Below are positions 1-8,435 of a stretch of DNA of 54,321 nucleotides, piece after piece. The stretch covers positions 1 through 54,321 of the forward strand of contig NZ_BOOF01000061.1 of the NCBI RefSeq assembly GCF_016863095.1. Reading direction: 5' to 3'. Position numbers and translations under genes: made by a program. How positions within the stretch are numbered: the first letter of the stretch is position 1; each line of letters opens with the position of its first letter. The notes under the pieces are model-generated. The model ran no database searches. It worked only from the letters and a program-made list of their open reading frames with translations, and was not told the origin of the DNA. The stretch comes from Microbispora siamensis (GTDB taxonomy: Bacteria; Actinomycetota; Actinomycetes; Streptosporangiales; Streptosporangiaceae).

Positions 1-726
1 CTGTGCACGTCCGCGGGTGAGGCCCTCCCGCCGGAACTGCACCGCCGGTGGCTGGACACCTTCGGCGTCGAGGTCGTCGACGGGATCGGCTCCTCCGAGG
101 CCTACCACATCTTCCTGTCCAACCGCCCGGGCCGGTCCCGCCCCGGGAGCCTGGGCGAGGTCGTGCCGGGCTACCGCGCGCGGGTGGTGGACCACGACGG
201 GAACGAGGTGCCGGACGGCGAGGTCGGCCGTCTGGAGATCACCGGAGAGCCGGTGGCGCTCGGATACTGGCGCGAGCCGGACAAGAGCGCCGCCACGTTC
301 GTCGCCGAGCACACCGTCAGGTCGAGCGACCTGGTCGTCCGCCGCTCCGACGGCTCCTTCGAGTACCGCGGGCGGGTGGACGACCTGCTGAAGATCGGCG
401 GCGTCTACGTGGCCCCCGCCGAGATCGAGAACTGCCTGCGCACGCACCCGGCGGTGCTGGAGTGCGCGGTCGTGGGCTACCAGGAGGACGGCCTGACCCG
501 TTCGAGGGCCTACGTGGTCCGGCGCGGCGAGGTCACGGCCGACGAGCTGCGGGACTTCGTCAAGGAGCGGCTCGCCCCGCGCAAGTACCCCCGCGACGTC
601 CGCTTCGTGGACGCGCTGCCCCATACGTCGTCCGGCAAGGTGGACCGCCGTGCCCTGCGGGACGGCCACGAGGCGCCCGTCACCGCCCCGGAACCGACCC
701 CGGCCGCCGCCGCGCGATCCCTGTGA
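1..726 (+). CDS. Benzoate-CoA-ligase-like adenylate-forming enzyme, 3' part
   Basis: The frame is open from base 1 and ends in TGA at 724-726, giving 241 residues. The start lies outside the window. This is the C-terminal half of an ANL-superfamily acyl/aryl-CoA ligase of the benzoate-CoA ligase type. Visible landmarks are SAGEALP near residue 4, DGIGSSE near 27 (the A5-like region), GRLEITGE, the GYWREPDKSAATF stretch, an IGG hinge and SSGKVDR, whose lysine is the usual catalytic A10 lysine. The family makes an aryl-AMP and transfers the acyl group to CoA or a carrier protein. The substrate is not readable; anthranilate or benzoate is plausible because a kynureninase-like gene follows. The TDO-like gene starts 13 bp downstream, so the genes are probably cotranscribed. 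A close paralogue sits inverted at the other window end. Confidence 0.85.
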   Translation: MCTSAGEALPPELHRRWLDTFGVEVVDGIGSSEAYHIFLSNRPGRSRPGSLGEVVPGYRARVVDHDGNEVPDGEVGRLEITGEPVALGYWREPDKSAATFVAEHTVRSSDLVVRRSDGSFEYRGRVDDLLKIGGVYVAPAEIENCLRTHPAVLECAVVGYQEDGLTRSRAYVVRRGEVTADELRDFVKERLAPRKYPRDVRFVDALPHTSSGKVDRRALRDGHEAPVTAPEPTPAAAARSL

Positions 727-739
727 AGGAGAGGCACCC

Positions 740-1489
740 ATGGACTCCGGCAACGCACCCCTGCTCACCTACTCCACGACACCGGCTCCGGCCGGGGCGC
801 CGCCTCGCCGGTCCTCAGGGGCGGACGGGAGCGGCGAGACGCTGTTCGGCACGGTTTACCGCACCCAGGAACTCTGGTTCACCCAGCTGCTGCACGAGCT
901 GACGGTGCTGCAGGTCCGGCTGGCCGCCGGCGACTGCGCCCGCGCCCTGTCCGCCCTCGACCGGTCGCTTCGCGTGCTGAAGGCCGCGGTCGCCCAGATG
1001 GAGATCATCGAACCGCTCGCCACCCCCCGGTTCGCCGCCCTGTGCACCACCGCCCGCTTCCGTGAGGTGGAGGCGGTCCTGGGGCAGCGCCACCCCTGGA
1101 TGTACGAGCACCACCCCGAGGAGAACGAGGCGGGCAGGAGCATCCGCGCGGCGATGAGCCGGCCATCGGTCTTCGACGCCTTCCTGCGCCTGCTCGTGGC
1201 CGAGGGCTACGCGGTGCCGTACGAGCTGCTCTGCCGGAACGTGTCCGCGCCGCTGAAGCCCTCGCGGGAGCTGCAGACGGTGCTGGTGCGGGTCTACCAG
1301 GACGACGGGATGGCGGCGCAGCTCTGCGAGCGGCTGACCGACCTCGACGAGTGCTTCCAGGAATGGCGTTATCGCCACCTGTCGATGGTGGAGCGGACGA
1401 TGGACGGCGAGCACGCCCCCATCTCCTCCCACGCCCAGGCGTTCACGCCGGTGTTCCCCGATCTGTGGACCATGCGGAGCCTGACGTGA
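740..1489 (+). CDS. Divergent tryptophan 2,3-dioxygenase-like haem protein
   Basis: This 249-residue protein starts at ATG 740 after AAGGAGAGG. Similarity to tryptophan 2,3-dioxygenase is clear in ETLFGTVYRTQELWFTQLL (residues 33-51), the following helices, and EWRYRHLSMVERT near 208-220. His213 matches the proximal haem-ligand histidine. Three hallmarks of true TDOs are missing: the distal histidine of the HQ..ELWF motif is Tyr40, the SGFQS substrate-binding segment is deleted near residue 101, and the GTGGS loop is replaced around 223-230. It therefore belongs to the haem-dependent aromatic oxygenase superfamily (TDO, PrnB, MarE and the haem tyrosine hydroxylases), but canonical tryptophan dioxygenation is doubtful. 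Its stop overlaps the GTG of the kynureninase-like gene, which implies coupled translation and a shared pathway. Confidence 0.75.
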   Translation: MDSGNAPLLTYSTTPAPAGAPPRRSSGADGSGETLFGTVYRTQELWFTQLLHELTVLQVRLAAGDCARALSALDRSLRVLKAAVAQMEIIEPLATPRFAALCTTARFREVEAVLGQRHPWMYEHHPEENEAGRSIRAAMSRPSVFDAFLRLLVAEGYAVPYELLCRNVSAPLKPSRELQTVLVRVYQDDGMAAQLCERLTDLDECFQEWRYRHLSMVERTMDGEHAPISSHAQAFTPVFPDLWTMRSLT

Positions 1490-2760
1490 ACGACCAGTCG
1501 GCGCGGCTCGCGCCCCATTACTCGATGTTCGGGGTCGAACGGCGCCTGCTCCTGACGGGCCACTCCCACCAGGCGTGGCCGGACGTCGCGCTGGAGGGCC
1601 AGATCGAGGCGTTCCACGACGCCGCCGCAGACGCCGACGCCAAGTGGGGCCGGGCCATGGAGAAGGCGGAGCTGGTCAGGGAGGGGTTCCGCGCTTTCCT
1701 GCACGAGCCGTCCGCGGAGCTCGCCCTCGGCGGCTCCACGCACGAGCTCCTGCTGCGCTTCCTGTCCGCCCTCGACCTGCGCGGCCGGCCCCGGCTCGTC
1801 ACCGGCGACGGGGAGTTCCACACGATGCGGCGCCAGCTCGGCCGGCTCGCGGAGGAGGGCGTCGAGGTCGTCAGGATCCCGGCCGAGCCCGCGGACACGC
1901 TGGCCGAGCGGATGGCCGAGGCCGTCGACGACCGGACCGCCGCCGTCCTGGTGTCGGCGGTCCTCTTCGAGACGGCCCGGATCGTGCCGGGGCTCGATCG
2001 CCTCGCCGCCGCCTGCCGCCGGCGGGGGACGGAACTGCTCGTCGACGTCTACCACGCCCTGGGCGCCGTGCCGTTCTCCTCGGCGGACCTGGAGTCCGCG
2101 TGGGTGGTCGGCGGCGGTTACAAGTACCTCCAGCTCGGCGAGGGCAACTGCTTCCTGCGGATCCCCCCGCACGCCGCGACGTTGCGGCCCGTGATCACCG
2201 GATGGTTCGCGGAGTTCGCGGAGCTGGATGCCGCCCCGCGCCCCGGCGGCGTCGGCTATCCGGAGGGCGCGGCTCGCTTCGCGGGGGCGACGTACGACCC
2301 GGTGAGCCACTACCGCGCCGCCCGGGTGTTCCGGTTCTTCACCGAGCACGGGCTCACCCCGGGGTTCCTGCGGGAGGTCTCGCTGCGCCAGGTTGGGCTG
2401 CTGGCGGAGCGCTTCGACGCGCTCGACGCCCCCGATCATGTCATCACCCGCGACCGCCGGGGCGCGCCCGAGGACTTCGGGGGGTTCCTCGCGCTCCGCT
2501 CCCCCCACGCCGCGCGGCTGCGCGAGGGCCTGGCGGCCCGGGGCGTGCTGGCCGACAGCCGCGGCGAGTGGCTGCGGCTCGGTCCGGCGCCGTACCTGTC
2601 GGACGCGCAGCTCGCGGCCGCCGTCGACGCGCTCGGCGCCGAGATCGCCGCGCTCGGCGCGCACACGCGTGTGGTCCCGCCGGACGTGCGGCGGGACCAC
2701 GGGACGGCGCGGCAGGGCCCGGAGTGGCGGGACCCCTACACGCGGGCGGGGGCGAACTGA
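1486..2760 (+). CDS. Kynureninase-like PLP enzyme (aminotransferase class V fold)
   Basis: This 424-residue protein has a GTG start that overlaps the upstream stop (GTGA). It has the fold-type I PLP pattern of kynureninase: LLVDVYHALGAVP, with Asp187 contacting the pyridine nitrogen and nearby His190, then GGGYKYLQLGEG with Lys213 as the Schiff-base lysine. Length fits bacterial kynureninase. Kynureninase cleaves kynurenine or 3-hydroxykynurenine to anthranilate or 3-hydroxyanthranilate. The usual NGGPG after YKYL is changed to QLGEG, so the substrate may differ. If the coupled TDO-like protein yields a kynurenine, the pair would supply an aryl acid for the adjacent ligase. No kynurenine formamidase was recognised in the window. 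The last 25 bp overlap the convergent minus-strand gene. Confidence 0.75.
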   Translation: MNDQSARLAPHYSMFGVERRLLLTGHSHQAWPDVALEGQIEAFHDAAADADAKWGRAMEKAELVREGFRAFLHEPSAELALGGSTHELLLRFLSALDLRGRPRLVTGDGEFHTMRRQLGRLAEEGVEVVRIPAEPADTLAERMAEAVDDRTAAVLVSAVLFETARIVPGLDRLAAACRRRGTELLVDVYHALGAVPFSSADLESAWVVGGGYKYLQLGEGNCFLRIPPHAATLRPVITGWFAEFAELDAAPRPGGVGYPEGAARFAGATYDPVSHYRAARVFRFFTEHGLTPGFLREVSLRQVGLLAERFDALDAPDHVITRDRRGAPEDFGGFLALRSPHAARLREGLAARGVLADSRGEWLRLGPAPYLSDAQLAAAVDALGAEIAALGAHTRVVPPDVRRDHGTARQGPEWRDPYTRAGAN

Positions 2761-3539
2761 CCGGGCGTACGGCCGGCGCCCGCCGGCCCGCGGTACGCCT
2801 GGGCGATGTCCAGCCAGCGCTCGGCCTCCTCGCCGACGGCGGTGACCGCGAGATCGGCCCGGTGCCGGCGCCGGGTCACCAGAAGGCAGAAGTCGAGGGC
2901 GGGACCGCTGACGCGCTGCCGGGCGTCCTCCGGGCCGTACGCCCACACCTCGCCGGACGGCGCGGTGATCTCGAAGCGGAACTCCTCCGCCGGAGGCGTC
3001 AGGCCGCGCGAGAGATAGCCGAAGTCGCGGGTCAGCACGGCGAACACGACGAGGTGCGGCAGCCCCTCCGACCACCCCAGGTCCACGCCGAGGGTGTCGG
3101 CGACGTCCTGCCCGTGGGCGAACTGCTCCATGATCCCGGCGGAGGCCAGCACCACCGGGGGCAGCGGGTTGACCAGCCAGGGCACGTTCTGACCCGCCGG
3201 GACGGCGGCGAGCGCCCCGGTCACCCTCTCGCGCTCGGCCCGCCACCGGGCGAGCAGCACCTCCGGCGTGTCGTTCTCGTAGTCCTTCAGCGCCGCGTTC
3301 ACCGCCGCGTCGAAGTTCCCCTTCGCCGGCGCCGTCATCGCCTCGAACGCCGCGGCGTCGCTCGCCGCCGTCGCGGCCAGCCGGAAGACGAAGGTGAGAT
3401 GGGCGATCTGGTCCCTGATCGTCCATCCGGGCGCGGGGGTGGGCAGCCGCCACTGGTCCGCGTCGAGGCCGGACACCAGGCGGTCGAGCTTCTCGCCTTC
3501 TGTGGCGAGGTCCTTGAGCACGGTCTCCAACTGGGTCAT
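2736..3539 (-). CDS. TIGR03084/MDMPI-type metal-binding protein
   Basis: This 267-residue protein has an N-terminal DinB-like four-helix domain of the mycothiol-dependent maleylpyruvate isomerase (MDMPI) class. Residues around PGWTIRDQIAHLTF (near 38-51) and IMEQFAHGQDVADTLG (near 135-150) are typical of the TIGR03084 family, whose histidines are expected to bind a divalent metal. The C-terminal domain is the wider MDMPI-type C domain. These proteins are thought to use mycothiol or to isomerise or transfer small substrates; the reaction here is unknown. The gene ends inside the 3' end of the convergent kynureninase-like gene and lies 13 bp downstream of the AhpD-like gene, so it is the last gene of a minus-strand operon. 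Confidence 0.75.
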   Translation of the reverse strand: MTQLETVLKDLATEGEKLDRLVSGLDADQWRLPTPAPGWTIRDQIAHLTFVFRLAATAASDAAAFEAMTAPAKGNFDAAVNAALKDYENDTPEVLLARWRAERERVTGALAAVPAGQNVPWLVNPLPPVVLASAGIMEQFAHGQDVADTLGVDLGWSEGLPHLVVFAVLTRDFGYLSRGLTPPAEEFRFEITAPSGEVWAYGPEDARQRVSGPALDFCLLVTRRRHRADLAVTAVGEEAERWLDIAQAYRGPAGAGRTPGQFAPARV

Positions 3540-3552
3540 GCGGGACGTCCTC

Positions 3553-4644
3553 TCACTCGTGGTCGGATCGGGATGCGTGTGCGGCCGGCCGGGCGACGGC
3601 CCGGGCGCCGACCCGGCGGGCCGCGGCCAGGCTCGCCCACGAGACCAGCTCGACGAGGGCCCGATCTTCCGGCGTCCCGCGCCGGAAGTCGTCCACGACG
3701 CCCTGGTCGACCTGGTAGGAGGCCATCGCGGTGAGCAGCGCGAGGCGGCCCGCCGGGCGCTGCGTCTCGGGCAGGGCGCGGACGGCCTCCGCGGCCCACG
3801 CGCGGCTGGGTCCGGGAGGCGCGCCGTCCCACTCGTCGAGCAGGGCGCCGACCAGTTCGCGGACCGGTTCCGGCACGGAACGGCGGCCGGCGGCGTCGGT
3901 GGCCGCGGCGGCGCGGGCGAACGCCTTCGCGATGCGCGGCGAGCCGTTCGCCCAGGCCAGTTCCGCGAGCGGCGGCGCCGCGGGCAGCAGGTCGAGCGAC
4001 AGCCCCGGGGTTCCGGCCCTGCGCGCGGCCGGGCTCATCACCAGCCCGAACAGCCGCATGAGACCGGGACGTGCCCGCGCGGGCACCTCGGGCGGCAGCG
4101 GCGAGTCACCGAGGAAGACGTTCACCATGCGGTTGAGGTAGTGGAAGACGACGGCGACCGCGACCAGTTCCGCCGCCTCGGCGGGCGACCCGGGCGGGCG
4201 CCGCGCGGTTTCGCGGCGGCCGAGGTCGCGTGCCCACTCGGCCACGTCGCGGATCGCCGGATCGTCGACGACCTCCAGCCGCCCTGCGGCGATCTCCGCG
4301 GCGTGGCGGCCGCGGGTGAGGCCCCGCAGTGTCGCGGCGTGCACGTCCACGCAGTAGGGGCAGCGGTTGCCGTGCGACACCGCGGCGGCGACCGCCTCCT
4401 TGACCGGCCTGCCCACCGCTCCGGCCGCGAGCAGAGACTCTCTCAGCATCGTCCAGCACGCCGCGAGGGACTCCGGTGCCGGAGAGTGCAGGATCACCGG
4501 CGGCGCCAGCATGCCGAAGTCCCGCTCGACCTGCGCGTACACCGCGCGTACGTGCTCGGGGGCCGCGCCGGGCGGCACGGGGGTGACGTGCCTGACCTGC
4601 GCCAGCGAGCCGGACAGGGTCGCCCGGGTGAGGATCGCGCCCAT
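3553..4644 (-). CDS. Carboxymuconolactone decarboxylase/AhpD-like protein
   Basis: This 363-residue protein carries the AhpD signature CPYCVDVH: Cys95, Cys98 and His102. These are the redox-active cysteines and proton-relay histidine of alkylhydroperoxidase-D-like proteins. It is longer than a single CMD domain (about 110-180 aa); the helical C-terminal half may be a second, degenerate copy without the cysteines. Likely roles are thiol-dependent peroxide reduction or a redox or decarboxylation step. It sits between the GMC flavoprotein and the TIGR03084 gene, with 15-bp and 13-bp spacings. Association with a GMC oxidase, if that makes H2O2, suits a peroxide-handling role, but this is inference. 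Confidence 0.8.
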   Translation of the reverse strand: MGAILTRATLSGSLAQVRHVTPVPPGAAPEHVRAVYAQVERDFGMLAPPVILHSPAPESLAACWTMLRESLLAAGAVGRPVKEAVAAAVSHGNRCPYCVDVHAATLRGLTRGRHAAEIAAGRLEVVDDPAIRDVAEWARDLGRRETARRPPGSPAEAAELVAVAVVFHYLNRMVNVFLGDSPLPPEVPARARPGLMRLFGLVMSPAARRAGTPGLSLDLLPAAPPLAELAWANGSPRIAKAFARAAAATDAAGRRSVPEPVRELVGALLDEWDGAPPGPSRAWAAEAVRALPETQRPAGRLALLTAMASYQVDQGVVDDFRRGTPEDRALVELVSWASLAAARRVGARAVARPAAHASRSDHE

Positions 4645-4659
4645 GGCCGGTCACCTTTC

Positions 4660-6315
4660 CTATTTCCGCATGAGAGTGGGGACCAGTTCGGCCACCCCGC
4701 GGCGGCCGCTCGTGGCGCCGTCAGGCGCGGGGGCTCCGTACGTGACCTCGACGCCGCGCTCGCGGGCGGCCCGTACGATGCCGGGGACCGCGCGCTCGGC
4801 GAGCGCCGCGATGGTCATGGCAGGGTTGACGGTCAGCGCCGTCGGCACGGCGGAACCGTCGGTGACGAAGATGCCGGGGTGCCCGCGCAGCTCGTTGCGG
4901 TCGTCCAGGGCGGAGGTGGCGGGATCATCGCCGATCCGGCAGGACGAGAGCGGGTGCACGGTGTACGCCCCGACGACGTCGTTGGTCCAGGCGGTGACCT
5001 CGGCCAGGCCGTCGCGCTCGAGGATCTCCTTCACCTCGGCGTCCGCCATGGCCCAGGCCCGGAGCGTGGTCTCGGCCGGGTCGTAGCGCAGGCGGCCGAC
5101 GCCGAGCATCTGCTGGGAGATGCGGTCGGCGTTGCCGGCGGCCGGCGGCGGCCCGAAGACGCCCTCGTTGGCGTCCTCGATCATCTGGAAGATGATCAGC
5201 CAGGACTGCCAGCGGCTGAGCATCTCCTTCTTCCGCACGCCGAACCAGGAAGGGCCGACGGCGTCCGCGACCTGGGCGAGGATCGTGCCGAGGCCGGGCG
5301 GGAAGTACAGCTGCTCCAGGGAGTAGCGGGTGAACTCGGGGAGCGAGCCGTCGAGCCGGTCCCAGTTGGCCACGGTGGGGCCCTTGCCGATCTGGTTGGC
5401 GGCGTAGGCCAGGCCGCCCTCCCGGGTGAGGCCGAGGACCTCGCGGACCCGGTCCTCGTTGAGCACCGCGGTGTTCAGGCGCTCCCCGTTGCCGGAGAAG
5501 TACCGCCCCACGCCGTGCGGCATCCGGCCCAGCGCGGCCTCGCTGCGCTGCAGGATGACCGGCGTGGCCCCCGCCCCGGCGGCGAGTACGACGATCTTGG
5601 CGTCGATGGCCCCGCCGGCGCTGCGGATCCGGTAGTCCTCCTCGTCGATGAGGTCGTAGTGGACCCGGTAGGAGCCGTCGTGGTTGCGCTCGATGCGCTG
5701 CACCTCGTGCAGCGGCCTGATCCGCGCGCCGTGGGCGAGGGCCGCGGGCAGGTAGTTGAGCAGCAGCGACTGCTTGGCGTCGAACTTGCAACCGGCCATC
5801 ATCCAGTTGCAGTTGGTGCACCGGTTCCGGTCGACCGCCGCGGGGACCGGGTTGGCGGTGCGGCCGGAGTGGTCGCAGGCGGCGGCCCACAGGCCGCCGG
5901 CGTAGGTGACGTCGTCCCAGTCCTGCTTGGTGATCGGGATCGACTCGGCGACGCGGTCGTACCAGGGGTCGAGCGTGTCGCGGCTGACCGACGCCGGCCA
6001 CACCCGCCGCCCGAGGCCGCCCTGCCGTTCGAAGACGAAGCGCGGGGCGCGGGGCATCGCGGCGAAGTAGACCACGCTGCCGCCGCCCACGCAGTTGCCG
6101 CCGAGGATGCTCATGCCTTCGCCCACGGTGAAGTCGAAGATCCTCGTGTACGACGACCCGAGCATGAAGTCCTGCTCGAAGTCCTTGGCGGTCAGCCACG
6201 GTCCGCGCTCCAGGATCTCGACCTTCGCGCCGCCCGCGGCGAGGTGGTAGGCGGTGATCGCTCCGCCGAAGCCGCTTCCGACCACGAGGACGTCGGTACG
6301 CTCTGTGCTGGTCAT
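4660..6315 (-). CDS. GMC-family FAD oxidoreductase
   Basis: This 551-residue flavoprotein has an N-terminal Rossmann motif VVGSGFGGAITAYHL (near residues 10-24), the EILERGPW second-strand acid, and the C-terminal GMC block with HPLSSC, VTDGSAVP and NPAMTI. Those C-terminal His and Asn positions are the usual catalytic pair. A cysteine group CTNCNWMMAGC lies mid-protein. In bacterial FAD-glucose dehydrogenases a comparable cysteine set holds an Fe-S cluster, so a cluster is possible here. GMC enzymes oxidise alcohols, using O2 or an acceptor. The start ATG overlaps the stop of the small-subunit-like gene by 4 bp (6312-6315), which suggests a complex. No Tat or Sec signal is visible, so the complex should be cytoplasmic. 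The substrate is unknown. Confidence 0.85.
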   Translation of the reverse strand: MTSTERTDVLVVGSGFGGAITAYHLAAGGAKVEILERGPWLTAKDFEQDFMLGSSYTRIFDFTVGEGMSILGGNCVGGGSVVYFAAMPRAPRFVFERQGGLGRRVWPASVSRDTLDPWYDRVAESIPITKQDWDDVTYAGGLWAAACDHSGRTANPVPAAVDRNRCTNCNWMMAGCKFDAKQSLLLNYLPAALAHGARIRPLHEVQRIERNHDGSYRVHYDLIDEEDYRIRSAGGAIDAKIVVLAAGAGATPVILQRSEAALGRMPHGVGRYFSGNGERLNTAVLNEDRVREVLGLTREGGLAYAANQIGKGPTVANWDRLDGSLPEFTRYSLEQLYFPPGLGTILAQVADAVGPSWFGVRKKEMLSRWQSWLIIFQMIEDANEGVFGPPPAAGNADRISQQMLGVGRLRYDPAETTLRAWAMADAEVKEILERDGLAEVTAWTNDVVGAYTVHPLSSCRIGDDPATSALDDRNELRGHPGIFVTDGSAVPTALTVNPAMTIAALAERAVPGIVRAARERGVEVTYGAPAPDGATSGRRGVAELVPTLMRK

Positions 6316-6881
6316 GCGGGGCTCCCTGAGGGGGTCGTGTCCGGGTGCAGGCGGGCCAGCGGCCGGCCGTACGAGAACGCGGGGAAGCGCCACAGGCCAT
6401 CGGCGCCGGGGGCGGCGATGCCCATCGCGCGCAGGCCGGGGTGGCCCGCGGCGATCGCCTCGGCGGTGTGCATGTGGGCGGCCGAGTCGTAGGCCATATT
6501 GCTGAACAGCGCGAGCAGGATCCAGAACGGCTTCTCCGGGTGGTCCGGCGCGGTCAGCCGCGCCACCAAGGCCGTACGGTGCTCGAACGGGAGCGCCACG
6601 AACGGCGGGACCGACGCGTCGAGGACGAGACCGGCCTCGTCCGCGTAGGCCGACGCGTGCTCGTTCAGCAGGCGGGCGTAGTCGTCCAGCCCTTCGGACA
6701 CACCGGTCGCGTTCCATTGCAGCAGCTCGATCGCACCGGCCTGCACGGCGCCGCCTCCGGCCGCCGCTCCCGCCACGGCTCTGTCGCCGGGGTGCCTCTT
6801 CTCCCCCGGGATGATCGTGTCCGCGAAGGCTTCCAGGGTGATTGTCCTGATGCTGTCCTCTGCTGGGGTTCCCGGCGGCAT
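6312..6881 (-). CDS. DUF5987 / gluconate-2-dehydrogenase-subunit-3-like protein
   Basis: This 189-residue protein starts RTITLEAFADTIIPGEKRHPGD after a short leader, which is typical of small subunits that partner GMC dehydrogenases (gluconate 2-dehydrogenase subunit 3, FAD-GDH gamma subunit; DUF5987 in actinomycetes). The central part is helical and alanine-rich, and the end includes LWRFPAFSYGRP. In the well-studied systems this subunit carries the Tat signal and escorts the catalytic subunit. Here there is no twin-arginine signal, so any complex stays in the cytoplasm. The stop overlaps the start of the GMC gene by 4 bp. The gene is the first of the minus-strand operon running to 2736; its promoter must lie in 6882-7159. 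Confidence 0.7.
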   Translation of the reverse strand: MPPGTPAEDSIRTITLEAFADTIIPGEKRHPGDRAVAGAAAGGGAVQAGAIELLQWNATGVSEGLDDYARLLNEHASAYADEAGLVLDASVPPFVALPFEHRTALVARLTAPDHPEKPFWILLALFSNMAYDSAAHMHTAEAIAAGHPGLRAMGIAAPGADGLWRFPAFSYGRPLARLHPDTTPSGSPA

Positions 6882-7159
6882 GGGCGTTCCCTCATGTCTC
6901 AGTTCGACTCAGGTCGTCCTCATCGTCCGGGTTGTCCGACGGACGGTGCATCTTCCGGCGTGCCGTCCGGCACGACCCGAGCGCAATCACGAAGGTGTGC
7001 CGGTCGGGCACGGGGTGCGACATTCGGTGGGATGTCATCTGCGGACCCCTGAGTGTTGAAGAAGCGCCGTCTTCGCGGGTGGGGCGACAACGCGGCCAGG
7101 CGACCATCTGGGCCACGCGCGGCGGGACACGGCTTTCGAAACACGACGAGGAGGAAACG

Positions 7160-8338
7160 ATGTTGCTGACCGGTGTCCCGACGAGAGAAGAGCTCGTCCG
7201 GCGCGTATCGGAGCTCGTGCCCGCTCTCCGGGAGAACGCGGGCTGGTCGGAGGAGAACAGGCGCCTGCACGACGACACGATCGAGGCCCTGGCCGGGGCC
7301 GGCGTCTTTAAGCTGCGGGTCCCGGCACGCTACGGCGGCTACGAGGCCGACACCCGCACTCTCGTCGAGGTGGCCGCCGAGCTGGCGAAGGCCGACGGCT
7401 CCACCGCGTGGACCGCCTCCGTCTACTGGATCCCGACCTGGATGGCCTGCCTGTTCCCGGACGAGGTGCAGGACGAGGTCTTCTCGACCGAGAACGTGCG
7501 CATCTGCGGCACGCTGAGCCCGAGCGCCATGGCCGACCCGGTGGACGGCGGCGTCGTCGTCAACGGCAAGTGGGGCTTCGTCAGCGGCACCTGGCACGCC
7601 CACTGGCAGGAGATCATCGCGGTCCGGATGACACCGGAAGGCCCCTTGCCGATCATGGCGCTGGTCCCGATGTCGGACCTGAAGATCGTGGACGACTGGC
7701 ACACCTCGGGCCTGCGCGGCACCGGCAGCGTCAGCACCGTCGCCGAGAACGTGTTCGTCCCCGCCGAGCGGATCCTGCCCCTGCCGGCCGTCCTGACCGG
7801 GCAGTACGCCTCGCGGCTCAACGCCGGCAGCCCCATCTACCGGGCGCCGCTGCTGCCGGTCGCCTCCGCGTCGTCGGTCGGCACCGTGCTCGGCCTGGCG
7901 AAGGCCGCGAGGGAGGCGTTCTTCGCGCGCCTGCCCCAGCGCAAGATCACCTACACCGACTACGCCTCCCAGGCCGAGGCGCCGCTGACCCACCTGCAGG
8001 TCGCCGACGCCACCATGAAGATCGACGAGGCGGAGTTCCACGCCCACCGGCTGACCGCCCTCGTGGACGGAAAGGGCGAGTCGGGCGAGCAGTGGTCCCT
8101 GGAGGAGCGGGTCCGGGCGCGTGCGGACATGGGCGCCGTGGTCCGCCTGGCCAAGGAGGCGGTGGACATCCTGGCGGGGGCCAGCGGCGGCTCGTCCATC
8201 TACACCGACGTGCCGATCCAGCGGATCGCCCGCGACGTGAGCAGCGTCAGCCTGCACGCCCTCATGCACCCCAACACCAACGCGGAACTGTACGGCCGGG
8301 TCCTGTGCGGCCTGGAGCCCAACACGCTCTACATCTGA
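7160..8338 (+). CDS. Acyl-CoA-dehydrogenase-fold flavin-dependent monooxygenase
   Basis: This 392-residue protein starts at ATG 7160 behind GAGGAAACG. It has the ACAD fold in its hydroxylase branch (HsaA, DszC and aminosugar N-oxygenase relatives): an N-terminal helical domain ending LRVPARYGGYEAD, a middle beta domain with NGKWGFVSGTWHAHW and GLRGTGSVS, and a C-terminal helical bundle with GGSSIYTD. The acyl-CoA dehydrogenase catalytic glutamate motif is absent, as expected for a reduced-flavin-dependent oxygenase. The substrate is unknown, and a partner flavin reductase was not found. A second enzyme of this branch is at 26129. A strong hairpin (8359-8402) lies between this gene and the ferredoxin gene. 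Confidence 0.8.
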   Translation: MLLTGVPTREELVRRVSELVPALRENAGWSEENRRLHDDTIEALAGAGVFKLRVPARYGGYEADTRTLVEVAAELAKADGSTAWTASVYWIPTWMACLFPDEVQDEVFSTENVRICGTLSPSAMADPVDGGVVVNGKWGFVSGTWHAHWQEIIAVRMTPEGPLPIMALVPMSDLKIVDDWHTSGLRGTGSVSTVAENVFVPAERILPLPAVLTGQYASRLNAGSPIYRAPLLPVASASSVGTVLGLAKAAREAFFARLPQRKITYTDYASQAEAPLTHLQVADATMKIDEAEFHAHRLTALVDGKGESGEQWSLEERVRARADMGAVVRLAKEAVDILAGASGGSSIYTDVPIQRIARDVSSVSLHALMHPNTNAELYGRVLCGLEPNTLYI

Positions 8339-8358
8339 GCCGGGCGCCCCGGCCACCA

Positions 8359-8402
8359 CGCGCGGCTTCCGCGGCCCGACGGCGTGCCGCGGAAGCCGCG
8401 CG
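8359..8402 (+). terminator. 17-bp hairpin after the flavin monooxygenase gene
   Basis: Perfect inverted repeat 8359-8375 / 8386-8402 with a 10-nt loop, 21 bp after the stop at 8338. There is no clear T-run. It could be a terminator or attenuator that lowers expression of the downstream ferredoxin gene. Confidence 0.6.
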
Positions 8403-8435
8403 CACACGTTCTGAGGAACAGGAGTGGAGAGCACG

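Noticed and set aside
740..2760. Actinomycin- or anthramycin-type 3-hydroxy-4-methylanthranilate pathway
   Set aside because: No kynurenine 3-monooxygenase, formamidase or matching C-methyltransferase is adjacent, and the TDO-like protein lacks canonical residues.
1369..3453. Long minus-strand open frame of 694 codons opposite the kynureninase-like gene
   Set aside because: Composition is Arg/Gly/Ala/Pro-rich low-complexity typical of the antisense frame of high-G+C genes; no recognisable domain; fully overlaps well-supported genes.
3394..6492. Plus-strand open frame of over 1000 codons
   Set aside because: It lies opposite the AhpD-like and GMC genes, has no known domains and shows the shadow-frame composition, so it is an artefact of GC3 bias.
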